This document shows positions 1-10,342 of a DNA stretch of 64,000 bases, piece by piece; position 1 is the stretch's first letter, and every line of letters starts with the position of its first letter. The position numbers and the translations under genes are program-made. The DNA is taken from assembly GCA_021323335.1 (NCBI GenBank), contig JAJTCN010000006.1, forward strand, positions 53,764-117,763. Direction: 5' to 3'. A model generated the notes under the pieces. That model did no database searches. It had not been told where the DNA came from and worked only from the letters and a program-made list of their open reading frames with translations. The stretch comes from Ramlibacter sp. Lineage in GTDB: Bacteria; Pseudomonadota; Gammaproteobacteria; Burkholderiales; Burkholderiaceae_C.

Positions 1-269
1 TAGCCATCCGGTGCCGCCTTGGCCACCAGGTTGGTGGCGACGTTGCCGCCCGCGCCCGCGCGGTTCTCGATGACGATGGACTGGCCCAGCGTCTTGCCGG
101 CGTACTCGGTGAGCGTGCGCGCGAACACGTCCGGCGTCGAGCCCGGACCGAACGGCACCAGCAGCCGGATCGGCTTGTTGGGGAAGTCGGCCTGCGCGAA
201 GGCGCCGCCGGCGGCGAGCGCCAGGGGCAGGGCCGCAAGGGCGGAGAGGATTCGGCGACGCTGGGTCAT
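1..269 (-). CDS. Bug-family (tripartite tricarboxylate) substrate-binding protein, 3' end outside window
   Basis: Seen: translation on the minus strand from the ATG at 269 gives a basic N-terminus (MTQRRR), a hydrophobic signal segment ending in AFAQA, and then PNKPIRLLVPFGPGSTPD and VIENRAGAGGN. These last two are hallmark segments of the Bug/TctC periplasmic binding proteins. Only about the first 89 residues lie in the window. The family captures small organic acids in the periplasm, often without a linked permease. The ATG overlaps the stop of the upstream chorismate mutase gene (ATGA), so the two are probably co-transcribed. The substrate cannot be told from this fragment. Family assignment is secure. 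Confidence 0.9.
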   Translation of the reverse strand, partial: MTQRRRILSALAALPLALAAGGAFAQADFPNKPIRLLVPFGPGSTPDVFARTLTEYAGKTLGQSIVIENRAGAGGNVATNLVAKAAPDG

Positions 270-688
270 TGGGGGGATTCCTTGTCGGATGGCACGACCG
301 GCTCGGTCGTGCCGAAATAGTTTTGTTCACATGCAATATACCCGGCCACGAGGGCCCGGTACGCGGCGTCCACCACCCCGGGCAGGCCTTCGAAGCCGCC
401 GTTGAAGCCCGGGTCGTGCCGCTGCGCGAGCTCCCGCACCCGGGCGAACACCTGCTCCTGCCGGGCCGGGGCGCTCACCTGGAAGGCGTCGCGCTTGAAG
501 CGGGCGGCGTCCTTGACGTACATCGCGCGTTCGGCGAGCAGGCGCACGACGGCTTCGTCGATGCGGTCGATCTCGCGCCGCAGGCTGGCCAGGTCGTCGG
601 CCATCGGCCGGTAGGCCGGGTCACGGAAGCGGCGCACCGGGGCGGCATGCGGATCCGGTTCGCGTTGCGGCTGGTGTTGCGAGCTCAT
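266..688 (-). CDS. AroQ-class chorismate mutase
   Basis: A 140-residue protein with an all-helical AroQ-type core. The segment LRREIDRIDEAVVRLLAER (from about residue 35), followed by KDAARFKRD, matches the first helix and the basic active-site residues of chorismate mutase (chorismate to prephenate) and of the related isochorismate-pyruvate lyases. An N-terminal extension of about 30 polar residues precedes it, with no signal peptide, so it is probably cytosolic. The gene starts just past the purL stop and its own stop overlaps the start of the Bug gene, giving a purL - mutase - Bug string on one strand. Mutase versus lyase activity cannot be separated by eye. Confidence 0.82.
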   Translation of the reverse strand: MSSQHQPQREPDPHAAPVRRFRDPAYRPMADDLASLRREIDRIDEAVVRLLAERAMYVKDAARFKRDAFQVSAPARQEQVFARVRELAQRHDPGFNGGFEGLPGVVDAAYRALVAGYIACEQNYFGTTEPVVPSDKESPQ

Positions 689-3600
689 TCATCCCACCCA
701 TTTCCTGGCGTTGTGCCAGATCTGCATCCAGGGGCTGTGCGCCGACGGGTCGCCGGAGGTCCACGACATCTGGATGTTGCGGAACACGCGTTCCGGGTGC
801 GGCATCAGCGCGGTGAAGCGGCCGTCGGGCGTGGTCACCGCGGTCAGGCCGCCGGCGCCGCCGTTCGGGTTGAACGGGTAGCGCTCGGTCGGCTGGCCGT
901 GGTTGTCCACGAAGCGCATCACCGCCAGCGCGCGGGAGGCGTCGCCCCGGTGCGCGAAGTTGGGATAGCCCTCGCCGTGCGCCACCGCGATCGGCAGGCG
1001 GGCGCCGGCCATGCCCTGGAAGAACAGGCTGGGCGACTGAACCACCTCCACCATCGACAGGCGCGCCTCGAAGCGTTCGCTGCGGTTGGTGGTGAAGCGC
1101 GGCCAGGCTTCGGCACCCGGGATGATGTCGGCCAGCTCGGCAAACATCTGGCAGCCGTTGCAGACGCCCAGGCCGAAGGTGTCCTTGCGAGCGAAGAAGT
1201 CCTGGAACTGCTGCGACAGCACCGGGTTGAACGTGACGCTGCGGGCCCAGCCGATGCCGGCGCCGAGCGTGTCGCCGTAGCTGAAGCCGCCGCAGGCGAC
1301 GATGCCCTGGAAGTCCGCCAGGCTGTGCCGGCGCGCCTGCAAGTCGGTCATGTGCACGTCCACCGCCTCGAAACCGGCTTCGGTGAAGGCATAGGCCATC
1401 TCGACGTGCGAGTTCACGCCTTGTTCGCGGAGGATGGCGACGCGGGGCTTGGACACGGCGAGGGCTGGTGCGCCAAGGCCCTCACCCCTGCCCTCTCCCG
1501 CAAGCGGGAGAGGGAGGAAGACATGCAACCCCGGATCCGCCGCATCCCCCGCCGCCGCGTGCTCGCTGTCCGCGCAGGCCGGGTTGTCGCGCTGCTGGCA
1601 GATCTTCCAGCTCACGCTGTCCCATACCTGGTGCAGGTCCTGCAGCTTCGCGCCGAACACCACCTTGGTGTCGCGCCACACCTGCACCTCGCCCTTGCCG
1701 ACCTCGATGGCGTCGGCCGCGGGGCGGGTCTTGCCGACGAAGTGGCTGTGCTTCGACAGCCCATGGGCGCGCAGCACCTGCATCACTTCATTGCGCTCGG
1801 CGGTGCGCACCTGCAGCAGCACGCCGAGCTCCTCGTTGAGCAGGGCCTTGAGCGTCAGCTCCTCGCGCCGGGCGCCCACCTGCGACGCCCAGTTCTTGGC
1901 GTCGCCGTACTCCGCGCGGCTGTCGCTGATGCCGTCGCCCTCGGTGACCAGCAAGTCGATGTTGAGCGCCACGCCGACGTGGCCGGCGAACGCCATTTCG
2001 CAAGCCGCGGCGATCAGGCCGCCGTCGCTGCGGTCGTGGTACGCCAGGATGCGGCCCTGCCGGCGCAGCGCATTGACGGCGTCGACCAGCCGCACCAGGT
2101 CCTGCGGGTCGTCGAGGTCCGGCACCGCGCCGCCGGGCTGCCCGAGCACCTGCGCCAGGATGCTGCCGCCCATGCGGTTGCGCCCGTGCCCCAGGTCCAC
2201 CAGCACCAGCGTCGTGTCTTCGGTCGCCTGCAATTGCGGCGTCAGCGTGCCGCGCACGTCGGCCAGGCTGGCAAAGGCGGTCACGATCAGGCTCACCGGC
2301 GAGGTGACCTTCTTCGTCACGCCGCCCTCGCTCCACTGCGTGCGCATGGACAGGCTGTCCTTGCCGACCGGGATGGAGACGCCCAGTTGCGGGCACAGCT
2401 CCATGCCGACGGCCCGCACCGTGTCGTACAGCGCCGCGTCCTCGCCCGGTTCGCCGCAGGCCGCCATCCAGTTGGCCGACAGCTTGACGCGCGGCAGTTC
2501 GATCGGCGCGGCCAGCAGGTTGGTGATGGCCTCGGCCACGGCCATCCGGCCCGACGCCGGCGCGTCGACCGATGCCAGCGGCGTGCGCTCGCCCATGCTC
2601 ATGGCCTCGCCGGCGAAGCCCTTGTAGTCCGCCAGCGTGACGGCGCAGTCGGCCACCGGCACCTGCCAGGGGCCCACCATCTGGTCGCGGTGCGTGAGGC
2701 CACTGACGGTGCGGTCGCCGATCGTCACCAGGAAGCGCTTGGAGGCGACCGTCGGATTCGACAGCACCCGGATCACCGCGTCCTGCAGCGACACGCCGCC
2801 GAGGTCCAGCGGCGGGGCTTCGCGCGCCACCCGCTGCACGTCGCGATGCATCTTCGGCGGCTTGCCGAGCAGCACGTCCATGGGCATGTCGACCGGTGTG
2901 TCGGCCCCTTCATCGGCGACGACCAACTGCCGCTCCGCCGTCGCCACGCCCACCACCGCGAACGGGCAACGCTCGCGTTCGCAGAAGCCGCGGAACTGCT
3001 CCAGCGACTCCGGGGCGATCGCCATCACGTAGCGTTCCTGGCTCTCGTTGGACCAGATCTCGCGGGGCGCGAGGCCCGACTCCTCCAGCGGCACCTTGCG
3101 CAGGTCGAAGCGGGCGCCGCGGCCCGCATCGTTGCTCAGCTCGGGAAAGGCGTTCGACAGGCCGCCGGCGCCGACGTCGTGGATCGCCAGGATCGGGTTG
3201 CGGTCGCGCAGCGCCCAGCACTGGTTGATGACTTCCTGCGCCCGCCGCTCGATCTCGGGGTTGCCGCGCTGCACCGAATCGAAATCCAGCTCCGCAGCGT
3301 TGGTGCCGGTCGCCATCGACGACGCCGCGCCGCCGCCCATGCCGATGCGCATGCCCGGTCCGCCCAGCTGCACCAGCAGCGTGCCGGGCGGGAACGGGAT
3401 CTTCTGCGTCAGGACAGCGTCGATGGAGCCCAGGCCGCCGGCGATCATGATGGGCTTGTGGTAGCCGCGGGCCACGCCCGCCACTTCCTGCTCGTACTCG
3501 CGGAAGTACCCCAGCAGGTTGGGCCGGCCGAACTCGTTGTTGAACGCGGCGCCGCCGAGCGGCCCCTCGGTCATGATCTGCAGCGGCGACGCGATGTGCT

Positions 3601-4666
3601 CCGGCTTGCCGAACGCACCATCCCACAGCTTGGAGACCGTGAAGCCGGTCAGGCCCGCCTTGGGCCGCGAGCCGCGCCCGGTGGCGCCCTCGTCGCGGAT
3701 CTCGCCGCCCGCGCCGGTGGAGGCGCCGGGAAACGGGGAGATCGCGGTCGGGTGGTTGTGCGTCTCCACCTTCATCAGCACGTGATGGGTCGCGGCATCC
3801 TTGCGGTAGACGCCGCCCTCGCCCGGCAGGAAGCGCTCGACCGCATGCCCTTCCATCACCGCCGCGTTGTCGGAATAGGCGATGACGGTATGTTCGGGGT
3901 GGGCCTGGTGCGTGTTGCGGATCATCCCGAACAGGCTCTTCTCCTGGGGCGCGCCGTCGATGGTGAACGTGGCGTTGAAGATCTTGTGGCGGCAGTGCTC
4001 GCTGTTCGCCTGCGCGAACATCATCAGCTCGACATCGGTGGGGTTGCGCCGCAAGCCGGTGAACGCCTGCACCAGGTAGTCGATCTCGTCTTCCGCCAGC
4101 GCCAGGCCGAAACGGCGGTTGGCATCCTCCAGCGCCGCGCGGCCGCCGCCGAGCACGTCCACGTGCTCCATCGGCGCGGCCTCCAGCCCGGTGAACAGGC
4201 GGGCGGCATCGGCGCGCTGCGCCACCACGCTTTCCGTCATCCGGTCGTGCAGCAGCGCGGCGATGGCGGCCAGCTGGTCCGGCTCGAGCGTCGCCTTGGA
4301 CAGCCAGCCCGATGCCATCTGCACCCGGTACTCGACCACGCGCTCGATGCGCCGGATGGCCAGCCCGCAGTTGTGCGCGATGTCCGTGGCCTTGGAGGCC
4401 CAGGGCGACACCGTGCCGAGGCGCGGCGTGACGACCAGCAGGGGGCCGTCCGCCGCGCCGTCGAACGGCTCGCCATAGGTCAGCAATGCCGCCAGCCGCT
4501 CCCGCTCGCCGGCGTCCGGCGCGTGGTCGCCCGCCACCAGGTGGACGTACCGTGCCGCGAGGCCGGCGATCTTCGGGTGCACCGCTTTCAGCCGCGGCAG
4601 GAGTTGCTGGATCCGGAAGTCGCTGAGGGCCTTGCCGCCCTCGAACTCGGTGATGTGCAGGGACAC
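689..4666 (-). CDS. purL: Phosphoribosylformylglycinamidine synthase (FGAR amidotransferase)
   Basis: Large single-chain PurL of 1325 residues, the usual length of the proteobacterial form. It converts FGAR, glutamine and ATP to FGAM in purine synthesis. Visible parts: the N-terminal domain with ANSEHCRHK, the ATP-binding synthetase halves ([29 protein letters not shown]) and a C-terminal class I glutaminase. The glutaminase has its nucleophile Cys at about residue 1168 (GVCNGCQMF) and the His/Glu pair in MPHPERVF near 1288-1290. The linker between synthetase and glutaminase contains a translated palindromic repeat ([12 protein letters not shown], around residues 1050-1067). All catalytic elements look intact, so the insertion is probably tolerated. 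The stop TGA directly abuts the mutase start. Confidence 0.97.
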   Translation of the reverse strand: MSLHITEFEGGKALSDFRIQQLLPRLKAVHPKIAGLAARYVHLVAGDHAPDAGERERLAALLTYGEPFDGAADGPLLVVTPRLGTVSPWASKATDIAHNCGLAIRRIERVVEYRVQMASGWLSKATLEPDQLAAIAALLHDRMTESVVAQRADAARLFTGLEAAPMEHVDVLGGGRAALEDANRRFGLALAEDEIDYLVQAFTGLRRNPTDVELMMFAQANSEHCRHKIFNATFTIDGAPQEKSLFGMIRNTHQAHPEHTVIAYSDNAAVMEGHAVERFLPGEGGVYRKDAATHHVLMKVETHNHPTAISPFPGASTGAGGEIRDEGATGRGSRPKAGLTGFTVSKLWDGAFGKPEHIASPLQIMTEGPLGGAAFNNEFGRPNLLGYFREYEQEVAGVARGYHKPIMIAGGLGSIDAVLTQKIPFPPGTLLVQLGGPGMRIGMGGGAASSMATGTNAAELDFDSVQRGNPEIERRAQEVINQCWALRDRNPILAIHDVGAGGLSNAFPELSNDAGRGARFDLRKVPLEESGLAPREIWSNESQERYVMAIAPESLEQFRGFCERERCPFAVVGVATAERQLVVADEGADTPVDMPMDVLLGKPPKMHRDVQRVAREAPPLDLGGVSLQDAVIRVLSNPTVASKRFLVTIGDRTVSGLTHRDQMVGPWQVPVADCAVTLADYKGFAGEAMSMGERTPLASVDAPASGRMAVAEAITNLLAAPIELPRVKLSANWMAACGEPGEDAALYDTVRAVGMELCPQLGVSIPVGKDSLSMRTQWSEGGVTKKVTSPVSLIVTAFASLADVRGTLTPQLQATEDTTLVLVDLGHGRNRMGGSILAQVLGQPGGAVPDLDDPQDLVRLVDAVNALRRQGRILAYHDRSDGGLIAAACEMAFAGHVGVALNIDLLVTEGDGISDSRAEYGDAKNWASQVGARREELTLKALLNEELGVLLQVRTAERNEVMQVLRAHGLSKHSHFVGKTRPAADAIEVGKGEVQVWRDTKVVFGAKLQDLHQVWDSVSWKICQQRDNPACADSEHAAAGDAADPGLHVFLPLPLAGEGRGEGLGAPALAVSKPRVAILREQGVNSHVEMAYAFTEAGFEAVDVHMTDLQARRHSLADFQGIVACGGFSYGDTLGAGIGWARSVTFNPVLSQQFQDFFARKDTFGLGVCNGCQMFAELADIIPGAEAWPRFTTNRSERFEARLSMVEVVQSPSLFFQGMAGARLPIAVAHGEGYPNFAHRGDASRALAVMRFVDNHGQPTERYPFNPNGGAGGLTAVTTPDGRFTALMPHPERVFRNIQMSWTSGDPSAHSPWMQIWHNARKWVG
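1491..1514. repeat. Palindromic repeat inside purL, translated in frame
   Basis: A perfect inverted repeat: 11-base arms CCCTCTCCCGC and GCGGGAGAGGG separated by AA. It lies within a wider stretch (about 1466-1520) that reads CCCTCACCCCTGCCCTCTCC on the plus strand. This is the core of a dispersed element common in intergenic regions of many Proteobacteria, recognisable by the translated signature [11 protein letters not shown]. Here it is inside purL, in frame, in the linker before the glutaminase domain. Confidence 0.85.
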
Positions 4667-4770
4667 TGTCTGAAACCTGTCTGGGGTGGGGCCCGCCGGC
4701 CGCTGACTGGGGCCGAGGTGAACTTGGGATTCTACCTGCGAGGGATTGCATGCTCTGGGATAATCAAGCG

Positions 4771-5574
4771 ATGACGATCACGATCAAGGACGAAGCAGGC
4801 ATCCAGGGCATGCGCACGGCGGGCCGGCTGGCGTCGGAGGTGCTGGACCACCTGACGCCCTTCATCAAGCCCGGCATCACCACCCGCGAGATCGACCGCA
4901 TCGCCGCCGAGGTGATGAAGAAGCAGGGCACGCTCTCGGCCACGCTGGGCTACCAGCCTTCCGGCTACCCGCCCTACCCGGCCTCGCTGTGCACGTCCGT
5001 GAACAACGTGGTGTGCCACGGCATTCCCAACGACAAGCCGCTGAAGAAGGGCGACATCGTCAATGTCGACGTCACGGTCATCAAGGACGGCTGGTACGGC
5101 GACACCAGCCGCATGTTCATCGTGGGGGAGGCCTCCATCGCGGCCAAGCGGCTGGTCGGCATCACCTTCGAGGCGATGTGGCACGGCATCGTGCAGGTCA
5201 AGCCCGGCATCCGGCTGGGCGACGTCGGCTGGGCGATCCAGAAGTTCGCCGAAGGACACGGCTTCACCGTGGTGCGCGAATTCTGCGGCCACGGCATCGG
5301 CCGCAACTTCCACGAAGAGCCGCAGGTGCTGCACTACGGCAAGCCCGGCACGCTGGAAGAGCTGGTTCCGGGCATGACTTTCACCATCGAGCCGATGATC
5401 AACGCCGGGCGCCGCGACGTGAAGGAGTTCGGCAACGACGGCTGGACCATCGTCACCAAGGACCATTCCCTGTCGGCGCAGTGGGAGCACACGGTGCTGG
5501 TCACCGAGACCGGCTACGAGGTGCTGACCCTGTCCGCCGGCAGCCCGCCGCCGCCGGCCTTCGTCAAGGGATGA
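4771..5574 (+). CDS. map: Methionine aminopeptidase, type I
   Basis: A 267-residue enzyme that removes the initiator Met from nascent proteins. The sequence begins [20 protein letters not shown] chose this ATG rather than the in-frame ATG 21 bases upstream because it matches the usual family N-terminus. Metal ligands and active-site residues are visible: [11 protein letters not shown] (His), [18 protein letters not shown] (two Asp), [15 protein letters not shown] (His) and TIEPMINAG (Glu). The final Glu ligand is in QWEHTVLVT. Its stop overlaps the start of glnD (ATGA), so the two are translationally coupled. It diverges from purL across about 100 bases. Confidence 0.97.
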   Translation: MTITIKDEAGIQGMRTAGRLASEVLDHLTPFIKPGITTREIDRIAAEVMKKQGTLSATLGYQPSGYPPYPASLCTSVNNVVCHGIPNDKPLKKGDIVNVDVTVIKDGWYGDTSRMFIVGEASIAAKRLVGITFEAMWHGIVQVKPGIRLGDVGWAIQKFAEGHGFTVVREFCGHGIGRNFHEEPQVLHYGKPGTLEELVPGMTFTIEPMINAGRRDVKEFGNDGWTIVTKDHSLSAQWEHTVLVTETGYEVLTLSAGSPPPPAFVKG

Positions 5575-8156
5575 CGAACCCCGTCATCCCCGCGCAGGCG
5601 GGAATTCAGGGAGCGGGAGCCCTGGATTCCCGCCTGCGCGGGAATGACGTTGCTGCCGTTCGCGATGCCTACAAGGCAGGCAAGGCCGCCCTGCTCGCCG
5701 ACCTCCAGGCCGAGGGCGGCTCCACCCGCACCATCAAGTCGCTGCTGCAAGCCCTGGCCCAGCACGCCGACGGCACGCTCAAGCTGCTCTGGGCCCGTGC
5801 CGGCCTGCCCGCCGGCGTGGCGCTGGTGGCCGTCGGCGGTTTCGGTCGCGGCGAACTGTTCCCGCATTCCGACGTCGACGTGCTGCTGCTGATGCCCGAC
5901 GGCATCCGCTGCGACACCGACGCCGCGCTGCAGCAGAAGGTGGAGAACTTCATTGGCAGCTGCTGGGACGCCGGCCTGGAGATCGGTTCCAGCGTGCGCA
6001 CCCTGGAGGAATGCCTGGCGCAGGCGGCCGGCGACGTGACGGTGCAGACCTCGCTGCTGGAGGCCCGCCTGGTCACCGGCTCGCGCAAGCTCTTCACCAC
6101 CTTCCAGGCGCGCTTCCGGGCCCAGATGGAGCCACGCGCCTTCTTCGTCGCCAAGACGCTGGAGATGCGCCAGCGGCACAACAAGTTCGAGAACACGCCC
6201 TATGCGCTGGAGCCGAACTGCAAGGAGTCGCCCGGCGGCCTGCGCGACCTGCAGGTGATCCTGTGGGTGGCCAACGCCGCCGGCTTCGGCCGCAGCTGGG
6301 ACGAGCTGGCCCGCAACGGCCTGGCCACGGCTTTCGAGGCCCGCCAGATCAAGCGCAACGAGGCGCTGCTGTCGATGATCCGCGCCCGGCTGCACGTGGT
6401 GGCCGGCCGCCGCGAGGACCGGCTGGTGTTCGACCTGCAGAACGCCGTGGCCGAATCGTTCGGCTACAGCGCCACCATGCGCACCGACGGCCGCATCGTG
6501 GCGCGCGCCAGCGAGCGGCTGATGAAGCGCTACTACTGGGCGGCCAAGGCCGTGGCCCAGCTGAACCAGATCCTGCTGCTGAACATCGAGGAACGCCTGA
6601 ACCCGGCGTCGCCGGAGGCGCGGCCGATCAACGAGCGCTTCTTCGAGAAGGCCGGGATGATCGAGGTGGCCAGCGACGACCTGTACGTGAAGCACCCGCG
6701 GGCGATCCTGGAGACCTTCCTGCTGTACCAGTCCACGCCGGGCATCAAGGGGCTGTCGGCGCGCACGCTGCGGGCGCTGTACAACGCCCGCAAGGTCATG
6801 GACGCGGGCTTCCGCAACGACCCCGAGAACCACAAGACCTTCCGCGCGATGCTGATGGAGCCGCGCGGCATCACCCACGCCATGCGGCTGATGAACCAGA
6901 CCTCCATCCTCGGGCGCTACCTGTGGGTGTTCCGCCGCATCGTCGGCCAGATGCAGCACGACCTGTTCCACGTCTACACGGTGGACCAGCACATCCTGAT
7001 GGTGCTGCGCAACGTGCGGCGCTTCTTCATCGCCGAGCACGCGCACGAATACCCGTTCTGCTCGCAGCTCGCGGCCGGCGACCTGGGGGCGCGCGAAGTC
7101 CGGCGCTTCTGCCGCCAGCACGAGATCGACCCCGAGGACTGCAAGCTGATCGAGTTCCTGGTGCGCCAGCACCTGGCCATGAGCCGGGTGGCGCAGAAGG
7201 AGGACCTCGGCGACCCGGCAGTCATCCAGGCCTTCGCCGCGCGCGTGGGCAACGAGCGCTACCTGACGGCGCTGTACCTGCTGACGGTGGCGGACATCCG
7301 AGGCACCAGCCCCAAGGTGTGGAACGCCTGGAAGGGCAAGCTGCTGGAAGACCTGTACCGCGCCACCCTGCGGGCGCTGGGCGGCGCCTCGCCCGACCCG
7401 AAGGCGGAGATCGAGGCCCGCAAGCGCGACGCGCTGGTGCAACTGCAGCTGTTCGCCCTGCCCTTCGAGGCGCACAAGAAGCTGTGGGACACGCTGGACG
7501 TCGGCTACTTCATGCGGCACGACGCCAACGACATCGCCTGGCACACCCGCCACCTGTCCCGCCACGTCGGCAGCGCCAAGGTGATCGTACGCGCGCGGCT
7601 TTCGCCGGTGGGCGAAGGCCTGCAGGTGGTGGTCTACACGCCGGACCAGCCGGACCTGTTCGCCCGCATCTGCGGCTATTTCGACCAGGCGGGCTTCAGC
7701 ATCCTGGACGCCAAGATCCACACGGCCACCAACGGCTACGCCCTGGACACCTTCCAGGTGGTGACGGCCATGATGCCCGACCACTACCGCGAGCTGTGCT
7801 CGATGGCCGAGTCGGAACTGGCGGCCACCATCGCCGCGGCCGGCCCCCTGCCGCCGCCCAGCCGCGGCCGGGTGTCGAGAAGGGTCAAGAGCTTCCCGAT
7901 TCCGCCGCGGGTGGACCTGCGCCCGGATGAGAAGGCGCAGCGCTGGCTGCTTTCGGTCTCGGCCAGCGACAGGGTCGGCCTGCTCTATTCCATCGCCCGC
8001 GTGCTCGCCAACCACAAGCTGAACCTGCAGCTGGCCAAGGTGACGACGCTCGGCGAACGGGTGGAGGACATCTTCCTCATCGACGGCCCGGAACTGCAGC
8101 AGAACAAGCGGCAGCTCGAGATCGAGACGGAACTGCTGGCAGCGATAGCCTCCTAG
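5571..8156 (+). CDS. glnD: PII uridylyltransferase GlnD, apparently lacking the HD catalytic motif
   Basis: An 861-residue bifunctional nitrogen sensor that adds and removes UMP on PII. Seen: nucleotidyltransferase motif [19 protein letters not shown] (residues 89-107), the [12 protein letters not shown] segment, a histidine-containing helix ([12 protein letters not shown]) and two C-terminal ACT domains (around 683 and 793). Known: GlnD homologues carry FHDIAKGRGGDHS in the HD domain, with His-Asp as metal ligands for deuridylylation. Here residues 501-510 read [10 protein letters not shown], so that segment of about 25 residues is absent in frame. The first 26 residues are a translated inverted repeat (VIPAQAGIQ...DSRLRGND). 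If real, the product should transfer UMP but be unable to remove it. The start is the ATG overlapping the map stop. Confidence 0.93.
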   Translation: MTNPVIPAQAGIQGAGALDSRLRGNDVAAVRDAYKAGKAALLADLQAEGGSTRTIKSLLQALAQHADGTLKLLWARAGLPAGVALVAVGGFGRGELFPHSDVDVLLLMPDGIRCDTDAALQQKVENFIGSCWDAGLEIGSSVRTLEECLAQAAGDVTVQTSLLEARLVTGSRKLFTTFQARFRAQMEPRAFFVAKTLEMRQRHNKFENTPYALEPNCKESPGGLRDLQVILWVANAAGFGRSWDELARNGLATAFEARQIKRNEALLSMIRARLHVVAGRREDRLVFDLQNAVAESFGYSATMRTDGRIVARASERLMKRYYWAAKAVAQLNQILLLNIEERLNPASPEARPINERFFEKAGMIEVASDDLYVKHPRAILETFLLYQSTPGIKGLSARTLRALYNARKVMDAGFRNDPENHKTFRAMLMEPRGITHAMRLMNQTSILGRYLWVFRRIVGQMQHDLFHVYTVDQHILMVLRNVRRFFIAEHAHEYPFCSQLAAGDLGAREVRRFCRQHEIDPEDCKLIEFLVRQHLAMSRVAQKEDLGDPAVIQAFAARVGNERYLTALYLLTVADIRGTSPKVWNAWKGKLLEDLYRATLRALGGASPDPKAEIEARKRDALVQLQLFALPFEAHKKLWDTLDVGYFMRHDANDIAWHTRHLSRHVGSAKVIVRARLSPVGEGLQVVVYTPDQPDLFARICGYFDQAGFSILDAKIHTATNGYALDTFQVVTAMMPDHYRELCSMAESELAATIAAAGPLPPPSRGRVSRRVKSFPIPPRVDLRPDEKAQRWLLSVSASDRVGLLYSIARVLANHKLNLQLAKVTTLGERVEDIFLIDGPELQQNKRQLEIETELLAAIAS
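5583..5648. repeat. Inverted repeat forming the GlnD N-terminus
   Basis: Two 23-base arms, 5583-5605 and 5626-5648, are inverted copies with one mismatch. They enclose a GC-rich 20-base loop. The translated signature VIPAQAGIQ...DSRLRGND is that of a widely dispersed intergenic repeat of Beta- and Gammaproteobacteria. It begins 12 bases after the glnD start codon and is read through in frame, adding about 26 residues ahead of the conserved protein. Confidence 0.88.
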
Positions 8157-8168
8157 GAGGCTGCCGCT

Positions 8169-8426
8169 TCAGCGCACGCGGTGCGGCGGCTTCTTGCGCG
8201 ATTGCATCGGCCCGACGGCGCGGCGCATCACGGTCAGCAGCACGACCAGGGCGACCGCCCCGCCGATCGCATTGACCAGCCCGATCGTGGTGAACTCGGT
8301 CTGCTGCTTGCCCGAGTTCAGCATCGCGGTCACGAACTCCCCGCCGATGAAGGCGCCGAAGACGCCGACCAGGACTTCCTCGATGCGCGTGACCTTGGTC
8401 TTGCTGCCGATGAACAGGCCGGCCAT
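8169..8426 (-). CDS. GlsB/YeaQ/YmgE-type small membrane protein
   Basis: A small, hydrophobic, glycine-rich protein (85 residues from the first ATG) with two or three membrane segments. GLFIGSKTKVTRIEEVLVGV, then GAFIGGEFV, and a C-terminal basic tail fit the transglycosylase-associated/YeaQ family, whose function is poorly defined. In-frame sequence continues upstream as N-F-Y-I-W-C-A-V-G-A-V-V-G-G, which completes the first membrane helix. The only ATG is internal, and a codon ATC at 8471-8469 sits five bases after AGGAG. The true start may therefore be this ATC, giving 100 residues. It converges with glnD. Confidence 0.75.
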   Translation of the reverse strand: MAGLFIGSKTKVTRIEEVLVGVFGAFIGGEFVTAMLNSGKQQTEFTTIGLVNAIGGAVALVVLLTVMRRAVGPMQSRKKPPHRVR

Positions 8427-8706
8427 TCCGCCGACGACAGCGCCGACGGCGCACCAGATGTAGAAATTGATCTCGGCTCCTCTCCATGGGAACCATGGAA
8501 GCCCATGGTGACAGCAATCCGCCCGGCGGGCCGGTTTTCTTTTGCGGCGCCCCGCGAGGCCTTCCCCCGCCAGGGCGCCGGCACGCGTTTAAGCCATTCA
8601 CTTACCCCGTTCGGGTGAGAACGGCTTGCTGTCGAGCTAGCATCGCCAGCGGCCCAGAGAGGCCGTTGTTGGCCCGCCAGGGCCGTTTGCCCAAGAAGGA
8701 CCTCGC

Positions 8707-9729
8707 ATGTTGAAGACCGCCGCACGGCGCCGTTTCGTGCTGCTGGCGCTTGCCGCCGCCACGGGCAGCGCCGCTGCCCAGAAGACCGCTCCCGCCCCCG
8801 CCCCGAAGGCGGCTGCCGCTGCCTCCGCCCAGAACTGGCCGACCAAGCCGGTGCGGATCATCGTCGGCTTCCCGGCCGGCTCCACGCCGGACCTCGTGGC
8901 GCGCACGATCGCCGAGCCGCTGTCCCGGGAGCTGGGACAGCCGGTGCTGGTGGAAAACAAGGTCGGCGCCGGCGGCAACATCGCGGCCGACCAGATCGCC
9001 CGCGCCACCGACGACCACACCATCGGGGTGATGATCAACGGCAACATGACGATCGCCAAGCTGCTGAACCCGGCGGTCCCGTACGACCCGCTGAAGGCTT
9101 TCCAGCCGATCAGCCTGATCGGCACCGCGCCGCTGATCCTGACCGCGCCCGCCACCGCGACCTTCGCCAACGCGCAGGAATTTTTCCTCGCGGCGCGCAA
9201 CGGCGGCACCAAGTGGAGCTACGGCTCCCCGGGCGTCGGCACCGTCGGCCACATCGGCATGGAACTGCTGAAGACCAAGACCAACATGGATCCCGTGCAC
9301 GTGCCCTACCCGGGCAATCCGCAGGTGATCCAGGCGCTGATCACCAACCAGATCCAGCTGGCGCTGCTGCCGCCCGGCCTGGCCGCCCCGCAGGTGAAGG
9401 CCGGCAAGCTGAAGGCGGTGGGCGTGACCTCCGTGGCCCGCAGCCCGCTCGCCACCGAATACCCCAGCCTCGCCGAGCAGGGCATCCTGGGCTTCCAGCT
9501 GGAGATCTGGACGGCGGCGGCGGCGCCCAAATCCATGCCGAAGCCCATCGTCGACAAGCTGTCCACGCTGGTGTCGCGGATCGCGCGGTCGCCGGAAGTG
9601 CGCGGCAAGCTGTTCCAGCAGGGCTGGCAGACGGCAGGCACCACCGCCGAAGGCCTGGCCAACCGCATCCGGCAGGACACCGCCATCCTCGGCGGCGTGA
9701 TCATGATGCGGGGCATCACGGCGCAGTGA
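8707..9729 (+). CDS. Bug-family (TctC-like) periplasmic substrate-binding protein
   Basis: 340 residues, starting MLKTAARRRF followed by a hydrophobic signal segment that ends at SAAAQ. An Ala/Pro-rich spacer leads into the mature domain. Family hallmarks are VRIIVGFPAGSTPDLVART, VLVENKVGAGGN, the SYGSPGVGTVGHI loop and HVPYPGNPQ. This is an extracytoplasmic solute receptor for an organic acid or a related small molecule. No TctA/TctB membrane partner is nearby, as is usual for Bug proteins in Burkholderiales. It is the second Bug gene in 10 kb. The substrate cannot be inferred. Confidence 0.92.
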   Translation: MLKTAARRRFVLLALAAATGSAAAQKTAPAPAPKAAAAASAQNWPTKPVRIIVGFPAGSTPDLVARTIAEPLSRELGQPVLVENKVGAGGNIAADQIARATDDHTIGVMINGNMTIAKLLNPAVPYDPLKAFQPISLIGTAPLILTAPATATFANAQEFFLAARNGGTKWSYGSPGVGTVGHIGMELLKTKTNMDPVHVPYPGNPQVIQALITNQIQLALLPPGLAAPQVKAGKLKAVGVTSVARSPLATEYPSLAEQGILGFQLEIWTAAAAPKSMPKPIVDKLSTLVSRIARSPEVRGKLFQQGWQTAGTTAEGLANRIRQDTAILGGVIMMRGITAQ

Positions 9730-9756
9730 TCCCGCGCGGGAGCGGAGGCCGGCTGC

Positions 9757-10293
9757 CTAGTCGTCCTCCGCGTCCAGCCCCGGGAACAGCACGTCGGTGA
9801 AGCCGAACTTCGTGAAGTCCCGCACCCGCATCGGATAGAGCTTGCCCACCAGGTGGTCGCATTCGTGCTGCACCACCCGGGCATGGAAGCCTTCCGCCTC
9901 GCGGTCGATGCGCCGGCCGTCCAGGTCGAATCCGGTGTAGCGGATGCGGCGCCAGCGCGGCACCACGGCGCGCAGGCCCGGCACCGACAGGCAGCCTTCC
10001 CAGCCCTCCTCCTCCTCGCTGCCCAGGGGCGTGATGACCGGGTTCAGCAGCACCGTACGCGGCACCGCCGGCGCCTCCGGATAGCGTGGGTTGGCCTGGT
10101 CGGTGCCGAAGATCACCAGCTGGAGGTCGACGCCGATCTGCGGCGCGGCCAGGCCCGCGCCGTTGGCCGCCTTCATGGTGTCTTCCATGTCACCGACCAG
10201 CGCGCGCAGTTCGGCCGTACCGAACTTGCGCACCGGCTCAGCCACGCGTAGCAGGCGATCGTCGCCCATTTTCAGGATTTGTCGTACAGCCAT
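9757..10293 (-). CDS. def: Peptide deformylase
   Basis: 178 residues from [12 protein letters not shown]. This ATG was preferred to one 12 bases upstream because it aligns with the usual deformylase start. It removes the formyl group from nascent proteins using a bound metal. All three family motifs are present: [18 protein letters not shown] (metal Cys) and QHECDHL (His-Glu-His). The full-length chain is uninterrupted. It is transcribed away from the divergent DUF454 gene, 49 bases apart, so both promoters must lie in that short gap. Confidence 0.96.
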   Translation of the reverse strand: MAVRQILKMGDDRLLRVAEPVRKFGTAELRALVGDMEDTMKAANGAGLAAPQIGVDLQLVIFGTDQANPRYPEAPAVPRTVLLNPVITPLGSEEEEGWEGCLSVPGLRAVVPRWRRIRYTGFDLDGRRIDREAEGFHARVVQHECDHLVGKLYPMRVRDFTKFGFTDVLFPGLDAEDD

Positions 10294-10342
10294 CGGCTCG
10301 AGCATAGCGCCACGGCGGCCGAGTAGCTGGTATCTTGGCGGG

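Noticed and set aside
4750..4770. Upstream ATG at 4750 as the map start
   Set aside because: It adds MLWDNQA, which is not part of the usual N-terminus. The second ATG gives the family start.
269..4774. A 1501-residue open frame on the plus strand opposite purL
   Set aside because: It is the antisense shadow of purL in GC-rich DNA. Its translation is His/Arg/Ala-rich with no domain, and purL is complete on the other strand.
5514..8015. An 833-residue minus-strand frame opposite glnD
   Set aside because: Low-complexity His/Val/Gly/Gln-rich shadow of glnD. Codon positions follow the plus-strand gene.
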